This document shows positions 1 through 7,963 of a stretch of DNA of 20,442 nucleotides, piece by piece. How positions within the stretch are numbered: the stretch's first letter is position 1; the number at the start of each line of letters is the position of its first letter. A program made the translations under genes and the position numbers. This DNA comes from Nostoc sp. CHAB 5834 (GTDB taxonomy: Bacteria > Cyanobacteriota > Cyanobacteriia > Cyanobacteriales > Nostocaceae). The stretch lies in NCBI GenBank assembly GCA_020829485.1, contig JAIVFU010000112.1, positions 1 to 20,442 on the forward strand, read 5' to 3'. The notes beneath the pieces were generated by a model that did not search any database, was not told where the DNA came from, and saw only the letters and a list, made by a program, of their open reading frames with translations.

Positions 1-7
1 TAAACAT

Positions 8-42
8 AAAAAAACGGCCGTGCCGGGGGCTTGGCACGGCCG
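8..42 (-). terminator. Intrinsic terminator of the small leftward gene
   Basis: A perfect 10-bp stem (CGGCCGTGCC at 15-24 pairing with GGCACGGCCG at 33-42) with an 8-nt loop is followed on the minus strand by seven consecutive T residues (complement of the A run 8-14). It lies about 40 nt beyond the stop of the minus-strand gene 84-329, the usual place for a Rho-independent terminator. The T run is on the minus-strand side only, so termination is leftward. Confidence 0.85.
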
Positions 43-83
43 CAAAACGCGCGAGACCAGAGATTGTCGGCGCGAATGTGATG

Positions 84-329
84 TTAATAGTCGTCGTGCG
101 TACACGCAGACCTTTTTCCCAAGCGACGAGCTTCAATGGCTTCATCAGCGATTCGGGTCATGTAGTCGAGCTGTTCGAACTGAGCCTGGCGACGCGCGGC
201 GGGCGTGATGCTCGAAATCCCGGACACCATATCACCTGGATCATGCCCAATGATACCAATTATTAGCGCCAGAAATATTGACGCAAAGCCTAGTGACGTA
301 AATACGATAAGGGCTGCATCTGGCGACAT
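84..329 (-). CDS. Small single-span membrane protein, function unknown (81 aa)
   Basis: The start at 329 is chosen because a strong ribosome binding site (GGAGG, 6 nt upstream) precedes the ATG; an upstream in-frame ATG at 371 lacks this. The protein begins MSPDAALIVF and has one hydrophobic segment at about residues 5-28, followed by a hydrophilic, charged C-terminal half rich in Arg, Glu and Ala. I see no catalytic motif and do not recognise the family. It is transcribed away from the polysaccharide genes and is followed by a clear terminator, so it probably forms a single-gene unit at the edge of the locus. The ribosome binding site and terminator together support a real gene; a role in polysaccharide synthesis is not indicated. 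Confidence 0.7.
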   Translation of the reverse strand: MSPDAALIVFTSLGFASIFLALIIGIIGHDPGDMVSGISSITPAARRQAQFEQLDYMTRIADEAIEARRLGKRSACTHDDY

Positions 330-587
330 TTTTTCCTCCGGGTAAACGGCATTGATCGCCATGGAGGCCATAACGCCACCATGCGCGGTTAGGGAAGTAT
401 GGAACAGCGGGGTTAACTATGCGTCATCAGCTATAGTAAATGGTATTGGACCTAGCCCGAAAGCTCAGCCATACGCTCAGACATTGCGTCTAGCAGGCTT
501 CATCAAACGAGAAGCAGACCTTGAGTTTCTAGCTAAATTGGCAATCAATGAATTGTTACCGACAACGACTACACAAATGGGATAAAA

Positions 588-1967
588 ATGTTTTCTAGGA
601 AACAAAATTTCAGTTTTTCCGCTCCGTTTTGGCTGGTCGTTTCTTTTATTTCGATAATAGTTTTCACTGGCGGATCGTCACGAACCGATGCGCAATCAAC
701 AGTTGCTTTATGGCCGGCGTCAGTCATTTTTTGCGCACTCGGTGTTGTTTCCTTGCGGCGCGAGCATCTTTCCGCATATCGATGGCCACTTTTTCTATTT
801 GGCGCTCTTTTCTTGTTTGCCATATTGCAAACCCTTCCTCTTCCTCCAGCGCTACACCGATTGGTATCGGGACGGTCCTTAATAGCAGAAATAGACGGGT
901 TAGCAGGTATTGCGAATTTTTGGCGTCCATTGGCAATATCACCGATCAATGGATGGAGTGGCGTGATCGCCTTGGCCGCTCCTTTGGCTATCCTCGTGTT
1001 GGCCGTCCAGCTTGATCGACGCGAGCTACACCTGCTCCTCATTTACATTTTGGGCATCGGCATATTGTCGGCCGTCTTTGGTCTTATGCAAATTATCGGC
1101 GGTGCCGAAAGCCCGTTTTATCTCTATCGAATAACGAATGTCGGAAGCGCGGTTGGCTTATTTGCCAATAGAAATCATGCTGCCGTGTTTCTTGCGTCCA
1201 TGTTCCCACTATTGGCGACATTTGCCTCGAAGAAAACGTCTGACGCGTCAAAGCGCGACATTTACCAATTGGCAGCGGTGGGCGCGGGTGCAGTCTTTAT
1301 TGTTCTCATTTTAATTACCGGATCGCGCAGCGGCCTAATTTTAGGAGTTGTGGGCCTCAGCGGAGCAATCTTATTATTTCAACTGCGGACGGTTGACCGA
1401 AATAGGCGACGTGGCAGCACTGCATTAAAAATGGGTATGAGTGCATGGATTGGTGCACTGGGCGTATTAACGATAACGGCATTTGCGGTCAGTTTATCGC
1501 GAGACGAAGCCCTTGATCGGATTTTTAACACATCGTCTGCAGATGACAGCCGGACCGAATTTTGGACATCCGCATATAACTTGATCTGGCAACATATGCC
1601 GTTTGGGTCAGGAAATGGCTCATTTGTTTATCTGTATCAGGCCATTGTGCCGACGGAATTGCTCAAAGGTAATTATGCAAATCATGTCCATAATGACTTT
1701 ATTGAAGTGATGCTTTCACATGGGATTCCAGGCGCAATTTTTATCGTGGTCGGATTGTTTCTGTTTTTAAGGCAATCGTTTCGCATCTGGCGACTGTCGC
1801 AAAAAGACTATCAGTTGGTTAGGTTCGCGCGAATGGCCAGCATCTCAATCGCAATTTTGCTGATAGGAAGCGTTGTCGATTACCCATTGCGGGTTCCCAT
1901 CATCATGGTTGTTTTTGCAGTTTTAGTTCTGTGGTTAACCGCCACTGCGAGGCATATAGATCGATGA
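588..1967 (+). CDS. O-antigen ligase / Wzy-type polymerase family membrane protein (459 aa)
   Basis: A multi-spanning inner-membrane protein with about 10-12 hydrophobic segments. It has the hallmarks of the Wzy_C/O-antigen ligase superfamily: an FANRNHAAVF segment (about 192-201), a TGSRSG motif at the end of a membrane helix (244-249), a conserved Arg after a DDSR stretch (about 322), GSGNGSF (340-346), and the periplasmic HVHNDFIEVMLSHGIPG box (366-382). Members join or polymerise undecaprenyl-linked glycans on the periplasmic face. The family cannot be split into ligase and polymerase by sequence alone. A second polymerase candidate at 9911-10909 makes a ligase-like or auxiliary role possible here. 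The ATG at 588 has only a weak upstream GGGA. It is convergent with the methyltransferase at 1995. Confidence 0.85.
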   Translation: MFSRKQNFSFSAPFWLVVSFISIIVFTGGSSRTDAQSTVALWPASVIFCALGVVSLRREHLSAYRWPLFLFGALFLFAILQTLPLPPALHRLVSGRSLIAEIDGLAGIANFWRPLAISPINGWSGVIALAAPLAILVLAVQLDRRELHLLLIYILGIGILSAVFGLMQIIGGAESPFYLYRITNVGSAVGLFANRNHAAVFLASMFPLLATFASKKTSDASKRDIYQLAAVGAGAVFIVLILITGSRSGLILGVVGLSGAILLFQLRTVDRNRRRGSTALKMGMSAWIGALGVLTITAFAVSLSRDEALDRIFNTSSADDSRTEFWTSAYNLIWQHMPFGSGNGSFVYLYQAIVPTELLKGNYANHVHNDFIEVMLSHGIPGAIFIVVGLFLFLRQSFRIWRLSQKDYQLVRFARMASISIAILLIGSVVDYPLRVPIIMVVFAVLVLWLTATARHIDR

Positions 1968-1972
1968 AACCT

Positions 1973-2013
1973 TCGTTTAACCGGACGAGCGTATTTAAGT
2001 TCCCTTTAAACGA
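1973..2013. repeat. Inverted repeat between convergent genes
   Basis: TCGTTTAA (1973-1980) and TTAAACGA (2006-2013) form an 8-bp perfect inverted repeat with a 25-nt spacer. It sits across the junction where the ligase-like gene and the methyltransferase gene converge, overlapping the last codons of the latter. It could act as a weak two-way transcription end, but there is no T tract, so this is only a candidate. Confidence 0.35.
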
Positions 2014-2708
2014 GCAACTACATGGTAACCCATACAAAGCGTATTTATCGAATGGAGTGTTTTCTTTTTTCGAAAATACCAAATAAATGCGGGAGTAAGC
2101 AACAGTTTTGCGAACAAGCCGTGCTGATTAATGGTCCGGGCTAACTCTGTAGAAAGCCAAGAATAATAGTCGCCCACTGGTTCCATCGATTGAATTTCAA
2201 ACCCTGCCTTAGTCAGCATGTGCTCTAAATATCGGTTTGAAAAGCCCGAGTAGAAAAAATAAGGGTCCATGTGTCGCAGGCAATTTGACGGCAATGTCAA
2301 GATGAGCTGTCCGTCAGACTTTAGCAAACGCGCGAATTCTTCAATCGTCTCATTGGGATAAGGAATATGCTCAAATACTTCTGTGCACAATATTGCGTCA
2401 AAGGTTGCGGCTTTTTCCTCGATATTCCAGATATCACCCGTGTAATCGAGCGGACCATATTTATAGCCAGACTCGCCGCCAAGGCCTGAGGTAAAACCAT
2501 CAGTTACGTCCTTAACGTACTCGCCAAAATCCTGCGCTCTATACTCCAGATGGCTGCAAAAGCGCCGATATTGCTGACTTCCGCAGCCGGCATCCAAAAG
2601 TACCTGGCCACTAGGCAATTCTGCAAGCTGTTTATGTACCCAGTTAATTCGAGCGTTTTCATTGTTAAGGACATACCGCAATCGAGCGCGCAGAGATTTT
2701 AAAAGCAT
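1995..2708 (-). CDS. Class I SAM-dependent methyltransferase (237 aa)
   Basis: The fold is shown by motif I LLDAGCGS (about 37-44), which binds S-adenosylmethionine, the CTEVFEHIP segment (about 108-116) typical of the Methyltransf_11/UbiE-like group, and RLLKSDGQLILTLPS (about 127-141). The length is usual for small-molecule methyltransferases. It lies within a polysaccharide locus, so a sugar residue, lipid-linked glycan or sugar nucleotide is a likely acceptor, but the substrate cannot be read from the sequence. It is on the minus strand, convergent with the ligase-like gene, with about 300 bp to the divergent gene at 3005. No clear ribosome binding site precedes the ATG at 2708. Confidence 0.85.
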   Translation of the reverse strand: MLLKSLRARLRYVLNNENARINWVHKQLAELPSGQVLLDAGCGSQQYRRFCSHLEYRAQDFGEYVKDVTDGFTSGLGGESGYKYGPLDYTGDIWNIEEKAATFDAILCTEVFEHIPYPNETIEEFARLLKSDGQLILTLPSNCLRHMDPYFFYSGFSNRYLEHMLTKAGFEIQSMEPVGDYYSWLSTELARTINQHGLFAKLLLTPAFIWYFRKKKTLHSINTLCMGYHVVARLKGT

Positions 2709-3004
2709 TTATTACCAGACGATCTAAGGTTAGGGCCGAGCATTCTGCATTTCATGCTGTGCTTGAGTTAACGGTCGTTAGCATGCCATGCATTGTTTTC
2801 GAAGACAAATTTAACTGGCTCTGCGGCGAATGATTATGAGGTCTGGCTAGACGAACAAATGGGTAATGGCTAAGAGTCGCGAACTGCATCTACAAAGCTG
2901 GATAAGAGCAATCTGTCAGGATTTGGACCCACGTGCGAAGAACGGGTGCACACTACAATTTTACCCTGTTACAAAATGAATTTAAGATGATTGGAGGCGA
3001 GTGG
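2709..3004. other. Divergent intergenic region, probable promoter zone
   Basis: About 296 bp separate the divergent methyltransferase gene and the gene starting at 3005. Promoters for both directions are expected here, but I cannot point to a convincing -35/-10 pair. A minor palindrome (TAACG-GT-CGTTA, near 2769-2780) is present. No gene is supported in the stretch. Confidence 0.3.
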
Positions 3005-3727
3005 ATGATTCCACTTCTTATTACGTCCGTTGTGCAAACATATGCAACCAACTCAAATCTTTTGAAAGATGAGAGGAAGCGGTTGATGCAAACGAGAGAG
3101 GCCGTATTCAAGATTGTTGATCAGAAGATATTCACTCATATTGTAATTGCTGATGGGTCGAATTTTCAGATTTTTGACAGGGAAGAAATTCTGAGTTTTG
3201 CACGAAAAGGACTTATTATTGAGCAAATTTGCTTTCAACAAAATCAGGATGAAGTTCGTGTTGGCGGAAAATCACAAGGTGAACTCCAGATAATTTATTA
3301 TGCTATTCAAAATTCGAAACTGATAGCTGAGTTTGGTGGTTTTCATAAAATTTCAGGGCGGTACAGTGTAAAAAATCTTAGTTCTATAGTTAGCGCTACT
3401 CAATCCGACAATAATGTGTTTTATTTCGATAATCCTCCAGCGTTGAGGCTCGGGGGTAGGTTTGTGGCCACGATTTTTTACAAAGTGCAGACCGATTTTT
3501 TCTTAACGCATTTTGACGGTGCCTCGTCTGAGTGCGGGTACCGCCTAGATGGTTTCCTTGAATCGATATTTTACAGACGTCTAGTGGAATTGCAGCGGTG
3601 GCGTTGCTTCGCGCCTTTTCCCCTTTACGAAGGTGTATCCGGCACGACTGGCAAGCCTTTGGTAAACAGACATTACTGGATTAGAAATGTCGTGTCGCGC
3701 TTAGGCGGCCTGTGTTATGCTTATTGA
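3005..3727 (+). CDS. Glycosyltransferase-like protein of unknown family (240 aa)
   Basis: The start at 3005 is favoured over upstream ATGs at 2933 and 2987 because GGAGG lies 7 nt before it. The protein opens with a beta-strand-like MIPLLITSVVQTY and then has IVIADGSNFQIF (a possible nucleotide-sugar-binding strand). Its middle reads GGKSQGELQIIYYAIQNSKL followed by GGFHKISGRY. This arrangement, a GKxxGE box, a run of hydrophobic residues and a K-I-S-G-R-Y box, resembles uncharacterised GT-A-like proteins found in LPS and capsule loci; that recognition is from memory and modest. There are no membrane segments, so it is likely cytoplasmic. Expression with the flippase-like gene 33 nt downstream is likely. 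A glycosyltransferase role is inferred, not demonstrated. Confidence 0.6.
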   Translation: MIPLLITSVVQTYATNSNLLKDERKRLMQTREAVFKIVDQKIFTHIVIADGSNFQIFDREEILSFARKGLIIEQICFQQNQDEVRVGGKSQGELQIIYYAIQNSKLIAEFGGFHKISGRYSVKNLSSIVSATQSDNNVFYFDNPPALRLGGRFVATIFYKVQTDFFLTHFDGASSECGYRLDGFLESIFYRRLVELQRWRCFAPFPLYEGVSGTTGKPLVNRHYWIRNVVSRLGGLCYAY

Positions 3728-3760
3728 ACACGTCTGCAAAATTGGACCAACTACTCAAAA

Positions 3761-4861
3761 ATGGATTTTGCTCTAACCAGATTGTTGCAGTTATGGTCTC
3801 GCATTTTGCAACTTCTTTGGGCAGCCGCGCCGCAGGTTGCCGGCCTCGTTGCGCAGATCATTATTATCAAATGGATGACAGTGCCCGAAGTCGCTCTTCG
3901 CCTGCCAACATACAATTTTGCGATATCTGCAACTTCAATTGTTTTCATGGGACTCGCTTACCGACAGAACCGCTTTGTACCGTCGTATCAGCATATTTTG
4001 ACCCTGCAAGGCGCTGCGCTGGCATGGTCGATGTATTTTTCATTTTACGAGGACGGGCGCGGATATGTCATTGCCGGGCTATGTGTGTCAGTCCTTGCAT
4101 CCGTCTCGATTATACTGCTCCAGATGCTGGCCAGATTTACGCGACCTCAATATTTAATCGGAGCGACGATTTTAAGCGCAGCCGTTCCCAATATATTGTG
4201 GCTCGATTTGTGGGTGGTGGTGGCAATTGCAGTCGGCTTGCTTGGCGTGACCATGAAAATGGCAAAGGATATTGCCACATCAAACGAGCAGACGTCGTAC
4301 GATTTCGGTCAGTCCCTATATAGCATAGCCTTACAAATCCCTTTGCTTTCATTGACTTTGTTCGATCCAATGATTGCTAAAATCATGGGCCTTCAGGCAT
4401 ATGTTGACTATGCGATTTTATTAAAGATTGCGAATGGTGTATTTCTTCTTTTATTTTCCCATTTACAGCTTAATATTCTCCAAAATGACAATAACAATAT
4501 AAATTTGAGATTGATATCATTTTTATCGTTTGTATTATTAATTTTAATTTCAATTATCTCAATGCTTCATGGAACAGTTTCAGTATTTGTACAGTGTTGT
4601 ATACTATCTTTGATTATCAACCTGGTGAGTATAATTGTACGTATACATTTGAGATTTGAAAATGCAAAAGCAGTATTTGCCCTTTTTACGCTATCTGTTG
4701 TTTTACTTTATTCGGGGACGACTTATAGTTTATCCGTCAGAAACGTTAGATTTGAAAATTATGCTGCGGTCATCGCTGCGTTCATTGTCGTGGCTTCACT
4801 GCCACTTTTGTGGCGCGCCGCGCGCGGTATCAAATCAAACGTGCCATTGGCAAAAAGCTGA
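3761..4861 (+). CDS. Multi-spanning membrane protein, probable divergent polysaccharide flippase (366 aa)
   Basis: About 11-12 hydrophobic segments are spread over the whole length (for example about 21-40, 50-66, 101-122, 147-165, 215-235, 252-270, 274-296 and 332-350), with almost no large soluble domain. This is the pattern of MOP-superfamily Wzx flippases, which move undecaprenyl-linked repeat units across the inner membrane. No other candidate flippase is visible in the window, and a Wzy/Wzc-type locus needs one. The protein is shorter than most Wzx proteins (usually 400 or more residues) and I see no diagnostic motif, so the call rests on topology and context. The second half of the gene is strikingly AT-rich compared with the first. 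It lies 33 nt after the glycosyltransferase-like gene. Confidence 0.55.
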   Translation: MDFALTRLLQLWSRILQLLWAAAPQVAGLVAQIIIIKWMTVPEVALRLPTYNFAISATSIVFMGLAYRQNRFVPSYQHILTLQGAALAWSMYFSFYEDGRGYVIAGLCVSVLASVSIILLQMLARFTRPQYLIGATILSAAVPNILWLDLWVVVAIAVGLLGVTMKMAKDIATSNEQTSYDFGQSLYSIALQIPLLSLTLFDPMIAKIMGLQAYVDYAILLKIANGVFLLLFSHLQLNILQNDNNNINLRLISFLSFVLLILISIISMLHGTVSVFVQCCILSLIINLVSIIVRIHLRFENAKAVFALFTLSVVLLYSGTTYSLSVRNVRFENYAAVIAAFIVVASLPLLWRAARGIKSNVPLAKS

Positions 4862-5044
4862 TGGTCGGACTGCTAATGATTCGAAACCATTTTCCGGGAG
4901 TCGCGCCACAACCTCCAGGATTAAAGAAATATCCCCGGCCGTGCACTAACTTCTCAGTGCAATGTGGATTTTGTTGGGATATGGCACCCGTCTTCAAACC
5001 CCAATATCCGGCAGTTGCTGCTCGGAGCACGCAAGGAAACAAGG

Positions 5045-6079
5045 TTGAAAAAGGCATTTATCACCGGGATCGGCGGTCAAGATGGGTCATATCTTGCAGA
5101 GTATCTTCTGGAAAAAAATTATGAGGTACATGGCACAATCCGGCGGAGCTCGGTTTTCACCAGCCAACGGATTGATCACATTATCGACCATCCCCATGTC
5201 CATACCTACCATGGCGATTTAACGGATTCGAGCAATCTTCACACACTGCTGCACAACATACAGCCGGATGAGGTATATAATCTGGGAGCGCAGTCGCATG
5301 TTGCGGTTTCTTTTGAGGTGCCGGAATATACTGCAGAAGTTGATGCAGTGGGTACAATAAGATTGCTGAATGCAATCAAGGATTTGGGACTCACCACCAA
5401 ATTTTATCAAGCTTCCACCTCGGAGCTTTTCGGCGGATTACCAGAAACAGCGCCACAATCTGAAGAGACGCCATTTCACCCGCGTTCGCCTTATGCTGCT
5501 GCAAAACTTTACGCATATTGGGTCACGGTTAATTACCGGGAATCATACGGATTGTTTGCTTGTAACGGAGTACTTTTTAACCATGAATCTCCTCGTCGCG
5601 GAGAAACATTTGTGACCAAAAAAATTACGCGCGCCGTAGCGCGGATTTCACAGAGCAGGCAAGATGTCTTGGTACTGGGCAATCTTGATGCCAAACGCGA
5701 TTGGGGTTACGCAAAGGATTATGTCGAATGCATGTGGAAGATGCTGCAACATGAGTGTGCCGACGATTTTGTGATCGCTTCAGGGGAAACCTATTCCGTC
5801 CGCACTTTTGTTGAAATGGCTTTCGCCGAGGTGGGTATTACACTTCAATGGTCGGGTAGCGGCGTAGACGAAATCGGCACGGATAGTTCGACCGGCATTG
5901 TCCGCGTTCGCATAGATGAGCGTTATTTTCGTCCAGCCGAGGTCGATCTGCTGTGGGGAAATCCCGCCAAAGCACAGCGCGAACTCGGTTGGCAGCCAAA
6001 AACATCGCTTAAGCAGTTGGTCGAAATGATGGTTCGTTACGACTTGGCGCATGACGGTTACGGGCATCCAGATCAATGA
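5045..6079 (+). CDS. gmd: GDP-mannose 4,6-dehydratase (344 aa)
   Basis: Converts GDP-D-mannose to GDP-4-keto-6-deoxy-D-mannose, the precursor of GDP-fucose, GDP-rhamnose, GDP-perosamine and colitose. It is an extended short-chain dehydrogenase with the NADP-binding [14 protein letters not shown] at the N terminus, the RRSS and [12 protein letters not shown] segments typical of Gmd, catalytic Thr-Ser-Glu (about 125-127), the Tyr150-xxx-Lys154 pair in [12 protein letters not shown], and the Gmd-specific [16 protein letters not shown]. The start is taken as the TTG at 5045: AAGGA lies 7 nt upstream and the length then matches family members. The ATG at 4964 would add 27 residues unlike any Gmd. 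It is the first gene of a run of overlapping genes; its stop overlaps the next start as ATGA. Confidence 0.93.
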   Translation: MKKAFITGIGGQDGSYLAEYLLEKNYEVHGTIRRSSVFTSQRIDHIIDHPHVHTYHGDLTDSSNLHTLLHNIQPDEVYNLGAQSHVAVSFEVPEYTAEVDAVGTIRLLNAIKDLGLTTKFYQASTSELFGGLPETAPQSEETPFHPRSPYAAAKLYAYWVTVNYRESYGLFACNGVLFNHESPRRGETFVTKKITRAVARISQSRQDVLVLGNLDAKRDWGYAKDYVECMWKMLQHECADDFVIASGETYSVRTFVEMAFAEVGITLQWSGSGVDEIGTDSSTGIVRVRIDERYFRPAEVDLLWGNPAKAQRELGWQPKTSLKQLVEMMVRYDLAHDGYGHPDQ

Positions 6080-6996
6080 TCGTTGTTACAGGCGCGACCG
6101 GGTTTCTCGGGAAACGGGTTTGTCGTTTGCTGGAAAACAGCAAAATGGCATTTTGCAAAACGTCTTTGTCGCTTGGCACAGATTTGCGCGATATTTTGGC
6201 GACGCGAGCCTTTTTTGACAAAGTGAGGCCTGATTATGTGTTGAACTGCGCAGCATATGTCGGCGGCATACAGTTTGGCTTCAAGCATCCTGCCGAGCTT
6301 TTCCAAAACAACTTGTTGATGACAATAAATCTGCTCCAAGCCTGTACGGAATTTGGGATCAAGCGAATGGTCAATCCGATTTCGAATTGTGCATATCCAG
6401 GCGAAGCGTCGCTTTTTCGTGAGGATGAATTCTGGGACGGTCCTCTCCACGAATCGGTCATGGTATACGGCTTCGCTCGAAAGGCGTCCTGGGTTGGTAG
6501 CTGGGCCTTCGGGCGCCAATATGGCAACGACGTTATCAACTTGATCCTCTCGAACATGTATGGTCCAGAAGATCATTTTGAGGAGGAGCGTTCGCATGCA
6601 CTGGGTGCCTTAATAATGAAAATTATCGAGGCGAAGCATCGCAACCAGTCGCAGGTGACAGTGTGGGGTTCTGGGCAGCCTGTCCGGGAATGGCTTCATG
6701 TCGATGACGGTGCCGAGGCGATGGTTCGCAGCCTTGATGTGCCCGCAACGTCCGATATTCTAAACATCGGCGTAGGAAAAGGAATCTCGATAATTGATCT
6801 GGCCGAAATGATAAAACAAATTGTCGAATACGACGGTCAGTTAATCACCGATCCATCAAAGCCCGATGGCGCTCCATATAAAACAGTTGATGGATCGAAA
6901 GCAGCGGCGCATTTCGGCTGGACACCTTCGAGAGAACTTCGCGCCGGCATTGAAGAGGCTGTTCAATATTATTCGGCTAAAAGGAATTTGTTATGA
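6076..6996 (+). CDS. GDP-L-fucose synthase-like NAD(P)-dependent epimerase/reductase (306 aa)
   Basis: Close in layout to Fcl/WcaG, which epimerises C3 and C5 of GDP-4-keto-6-deoxymannose and reduces C4. Visible features are the Rossmann motif TGATGFLG (5-12), CAAYVGGI (58-65), [13 protein letters not shown] (78-90), SNCAYP (103-108), NMYGPEDHF (160-168), the SH box (173-174), [16 protein letters not shown] and SKPDGAPYK. Cys105 and His174 match the Cys109 and His179 acid/base pair of E. coli Fcl. The catalytic Tyr131 is present, but the Tyr-xxx-Lys lysine position is arginine (YGFARK: Arg135, with Lys136 one residue later). Reductase activity may be altered while epimerase residues are kept. 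It overlaps gmd and the cupin gene by ATGA at each end, implying translational coupling. Confidence 0.8.
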   Translation: MIVVTGATGFLGKRVCRLLENSKMAFCKTSLSLGTDLRDILATRAFFDKVRPDYVLNCAAYVGGIQFGFKHPAELFQNNLLMTINLLQACTEFGIKRMVNPISNCAYPGEASLFREDEFWDGPLHESVMVYGFARKASWVGSWAFGRQYGNDVINLILSNMYGPEDHFEEERSHALGALIMKIIEAKHRNQSQVTVWGSGQPVREWLHVDDGAEAMVRSLDVPATSDILNIGVGKGISIIDLAEMIKQIVEYDGQLITDPSKPDGAPYKTVDGSKAAAHFGWTPSRELRAGIEEAVQYYSAKRNLL

Positions 6997-7400
6997 CGGT
7001 AGAAGAAGTCCGCGAAGGTGATTTGGTGCTTGCTCGCTACATTCCGGCAGATGCTGCATGGAACGATGGTCTCGCTTTTTTTTCCAGCGACGACGATTAT
7101 GTGCAGGTTGGCACTTGGCAATATCCCGCCGGCAAGCAATTGCTTGCCCATACACATAATGAGGTCTCACGTTCAGTTTTATGGACTCAGGAAGTTCTTC
7201 TTGTCCGCAAAGGTAAAATTCGGGCTACTATCTATGACACTCATGAGGTTCCAGTAAAAGAAATCGTCGTTTCCGAGGGTGACATCATTATCCTGCTGCG
7301 CGGCGGACATGGTTACGAGATTCTTGAAGACAATACGCAAGTTCTAGAGATCAAGAATGGACCTTATGTGGGGGCAGACGCTGACCGGAGAAGGCTGTGA
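6993..7400 (+). CDS. Cupin-fold protein, possible sugar-nucleotide isomerase/epimerase (135 aa)
   Basis: A single-domain cupin. The first metal motif is HTHNE (His53, His55) followed by Glu67 in TQEVLLVRKG; the second includes the GGHGYE box (His106) after GDIIILL. All four usual metal ligands are thus present. Many cupins beside sugar genes act as sugar-nucleotide isomerases or epimerases, for example the 3,4-ketoisomerases of the FdtA type, but this protein does not resemble FdtA beyond the fold, so its reaction is unknown. Its position between GDP-keto-sugar enzymes and an acyltransferase/aminotransferase pair argues for work on the same GDP-linked intermediate. AAGGA precedes the ATG; the start overlaps the previous stop (ATGA) and the end overlaps the next gene (GTGA). 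Confidence 0.8.
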   Translation: MTVEEVREGDLVLARYIPADAAWNDGLAFFSSDDDYVQVGTWQYPAGKQLLAHTHNEVSRSVLWTQEVLLVRKGKIRATIYDTHEVPVKEIVVSEGDIIILLRGGHGYEILEDNTQVLEIKNGPYVGADADRRRL

Positions 7401-7963
7401 CGGGCAATTTATTTTTTGATCCCTCAGAATTAAAGAAATGTGGCCGGAACGTTATCATCGGGAAAACGGTACGTATTCGATACCCCCATTTGGTCGAGAT
7501 TGATGACGACGTGATCATTGATGACTTTGTATATATTTCAACTCAAGTTCGGTTATCGCGCTACGTTCATATATCATCCGGCTGCAAGATGATCGGTGGA
7601 CCGAAATCGTCGGTGATGATTGACAGTTTTTCAACTTTAGCGCCCAATGTTGTACTGGCAGCTGGCAGCGACGATTATGTCGGCGGCATTGCTTCGCCAA
7701 TGGTTCCGCCAGAGTTTAAAGGCGACTACGAAATTGGCTGCATTCATATTGGTCGTCATTGTATTGTCGGAGCCAATTCGACCGTACTGCCGAATGTCGT
7801 TTTCGCTGACGGTGCGGCAGTTGGCGCTCAATCTATGGTAAAATCCAGCCTTGACGGTTGGTCGTTATATGGTGGTGTTCCATCGAGGTTTCTGCGCAAA
7901 CGGCATGAAGATCGGATAAACACCTTGGAACAACAATTCTGGAAAGCTGCGAATAATGTCTGA
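7397..7963 (+). CDS. Left-handed beta-helix acyltransferase (188 aa)
   Basis: The hexapeptide-repeat pattern ([LIV]-G-x4 type) runs through the protein: VIIGKTVRIR, VEIDDDVIIDD, VHISSGCKMIGG, VMIDSFSTLAP, IHIGRHCIVGANSTVLPNV and AAVGAQSMV, ending in the GGVPSRFLRKR box common to WcaF/LacA-like O- or N-acetyltransferases. These trimeric enzymes use acetyl-CoA or another acyl-CoA. Because the next gene is an aminotransferase, N-acylation of a GDP-amino-deoxysugar is a reasonable guess; O-acetylation of the glycan is the alternative. It starts with GTG at 7397, overlapping the cupin stop as GTGA, with GGAGAAGG just upstream. It ends 8 nt inside the aminotransferase gene. Confidence 0.87.
   Translation: MTGNLFFDPSELKKCGRNVIIGKTVRIRYPHLVEIDDDVIIDDFVYISTQVRLSRYVHISSGCKMIGGPKSSVMIDSFSTLAPNVVLAAGSDDYVGGIASPMVPPEFKGDYEIGCIHIGRHCIVGANSTVLPNVVFADGAAVGAQSMVKSSLDGWSLYGGVPSRFLRKRHEDRINTLEQQFWKAANNV

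Noticed and set aside
352..585. 77-codon plus-strand ORF ending just before the ligase-like gene
   Set aside because: Composition does not read like a protein family I know, there is no ribosome binding site, and it overlaps the upstream region of the leftward small gene; treated as leader or intergenic sequence.
4861..4925. Possible tRNA-like segment with an anticodon-loop-like CTGCTAA and a TTCGAA
   Set aside because: The required acceptor, D and T stems do not pair, so it is not a tRNA; the resemblance is accidental.
4964..5044. 27-residue N-terminal extension of Gmd from ATG 4964
   Set aside because: Family members begin at the KKAFITG strand, and the TTG at 5045 has its own AAGGA site.
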